A stretch of 6,440 nt of DNA from Cocleimonas sp. (lineage in GTDB: Bacteria; Pseudomonadota; Gammaproteobacteria; Thiotrichales; Thiotrichaceae): positions 1-6,440 of the forward strand of contig JAGLBQ010000021.1 in assembly GCA_023146675.1 (NCBI GenBank), in the 5' to 3' direction. A model generated the notes under the pieces. That model did not search any database, had not been told where the DNA came from, and was given only the letters and a program-made list of their open reading frames with translations. Below, piece by piece: positions 5,375-6,440 of this stretch. Positions within the stretch are counted from its first letter, which is position 1, and every line of letters begins with the position of its first letter. Position numbers and translations under genes: made by a program.

Positions 5375-6440
5375 ACACAATATCACAGCGCATAGCTAAC
5401 GAATTAAATATTAAAGAACAACAAGTTATAGCAAGCATCCAATTGCTAGACGAAGGTGCAACAGTGCCTTTTATTTCACGTTATCGCAAAGAAGTAACGG
5501 GTGGTTTAGATGATATTCAGCTCAGAGCCCTGCATGAGCGACTGGAGTATATGCGTGAGCTAGATGTGCGCCGTGCTGCGATTATTAAAAATATTGACGA
5601 GCAAGGAAAGCTAAGCAAAGTACTGACACAAGCACTGAATGAAGCAGATACGAAAACACGCCTTGAAGATTTATACCGCCCTTATAAACAAAAGCGACGC
5701 ACTAAGGGACAAATTGCCATTGAAGCGGGTATTGAACCATTAGCGGATGCCTTGCTGGGTAATCATGATCTGGAGCCTGAAAAACAGGCGCAGCAATATA
5801 TTAATACAGACGAAGCTTTTAAAGATGCCTTTACTGATACAAAGGGTGTATTGGATGGCGCGAAATTTATCCTTATGGAACGCTTTGCTGATGATGCTGA
5901 CTTAGCTGAAAAGTTACGTGATTATATGAATCACAATGCAAAATTGCAGTCTCAAGTAGTGAAAGATAAAGAAACAGAAGGCGCAAAATTTCGTGATTAT
6001 TTCGATAATAAAGATCTGCTAAGTAAAGTACCCTCGCATCGTGCATTGGCTATGTTTCGTGGGCGTAATGAAGGCTTTTTACAATTAAAGCTAGATGTAG
6101 AGCATGATACTGACACACTACACCCTTGTGAAACTATTATTGTTCAGCATCTTGATTTAGCCAATAAAGGACAGGCTGCCGATGCGTGGTTGGCCGATGT
6201 TGTGCGTTGGACATGGCGGATTAAGCTGCATTTGCGCTTAGAAACGGAGTTGCTGACTCACCTTCGTCAACAAGCAGAAGTTGAAGCCATTGATGTTTTT
6301 GGCAAAAATATTAAAGACCTATTACTGGCAGCTCCTGCGGGACAGCGTGCTTCTATCGGGCTTGATCCTGGTTTGCGCACAGGCGTAAAAATTGCAGTGA
6401 TTAGCAGTACAGGGCAGTATTTAGACTCCACTGCCATTTA
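5371..6440 (+). CDS. tex: Tex, S1-domain transcription-associated protein (5' part; runs off right edge)
   Basis: The frame opens at ATG 5371 and stays open for 356 codons to the edge. It follows E. coli Tex closely from the first residues. Landmarks are LLDEGATVPFISRYRKEVTGG (25-45), LEDLYRPYKQKRRTKGQIAIEAG in the helical N-terminal region, EGAKFRDYF and PSHRALAMFRGRNEG (ending at 235), WTWRIKLHLRLETEL, and LDPGLRTGVK (331-340), which opens the YqgF/RNase H-like domain. The HhH and C-terminal S1 RNA-binding domains lie beyond the edge; full proteins are about 770-780 residues. Known role: a conserved cytoplasmic nucleic-acid-binding protein, the bacterial relative of eukaryotic Spt6, linked to transcription and RNA metabolism and, in some pathogens, to toxin expression. 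No Shine-Dalgarno precedes the ATG; the leader is AT-rich and a short open frame overlaps the start by ATGA. Confidence 0.97.
   Translation, partial: MNTISQRIANELNIKEQQVIASIQLLDEGATVPFISRYRKEVTGGLDDIQLRALHERLEYMRELDVRRAAIIKNIDEQGKLSKVLTQALNEADTKTRLEDLYRPYKQKRRTKGQIAIEAGIEPLADALLGNHDLEPEKQAQQYINTDEAFKDAFTDTKGVLDGAKFILMERFADDADLAEKLRDYMNHNAKLQSQVVKDKETEGAKFRDYFDNKDLLSKVPSHRALAMFRGRNEGFLQLKLDVEHDTDTLHPCETIIVQHLDLANKGQAADAWLADVVRWTWRIKLHLRLETELLTHLRQQAEVEAIDVFGKNIKDLLLAAPAGQRASIGLDPGLRTGVKIAVISSTGQYLDSTAI

Overview
The window looks like AT-rich chromosome from a gammaproteobacterium. Tex at the right end is very close to the enterobacterial protein, a FimT-type prepilin and a solo LON-domain protein are present, and signals such as the G/FTLIE prepilin site and the AAGGAT ribosome site are Gram-negative in style. 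A gatC gene at the left end means the organism uses the GatCAB route to Asn-tRNA and/or Gln-tRNA, which argues against Enterobacteriaceae. I cannot name a genus.

Layout, left to right. (1) The 5' part of gatC on the minus strand runs off the left edge. (2) A divergent, AT-rich gene on the plus strand encodes a Wzx/MATE-like multi-spanning polysaccharide flippase, with no other glycan genes in view. (3) A long inverted repeat at 1610-1661 sits between converging genes. (4) On the minus strand is a secreted protein made almost entirely of 22 in-phase RTX nonapeptides, with a Sec signal peptide and two cysteine pairs capping the repeats. (5) Also on the minus strand is a fructosamine-kinase-family gene. 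(6) Divergent from it on the plus strand is a FimT/GspH-like minor prepilin with two tandem DxDxDGxxD calcium-type loops. (7) It is followed by a stand-alone LON substrate-binding-domain protein. (8) About 330-470 nt of AT-rich intergenic DNA follows, rich in inverted repeats and carrying a 12-bp direct repeat. (9) A possible 47-residue membrane microprotein overlaps the tex start by ATGA. (10) The N-terminal 356 codons of tex run off the right edge.

The genes do not form one pathway. Strand changes at 142/352, 1590/1761 and 3605/3693 split the window into short transcription units. Three products act at or beyond the envelope (flippase, RTX protein, prepilin). Two of those carry calcium-binding-type motifs, which may be coincidence. 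The rest are housekeeping: tRNA amidation, deglycation, proteostasis-like LON domain and transcription-associated Tex. The items most worth a second look are the Sec-exported, cysteine-capped RTX rod, the tandem calcium loops in the prepilin, the hairpin-rich block at 4914-5068, and the microORF joined to tex. I did not find convincing evidence of a complete new multi-gene system.
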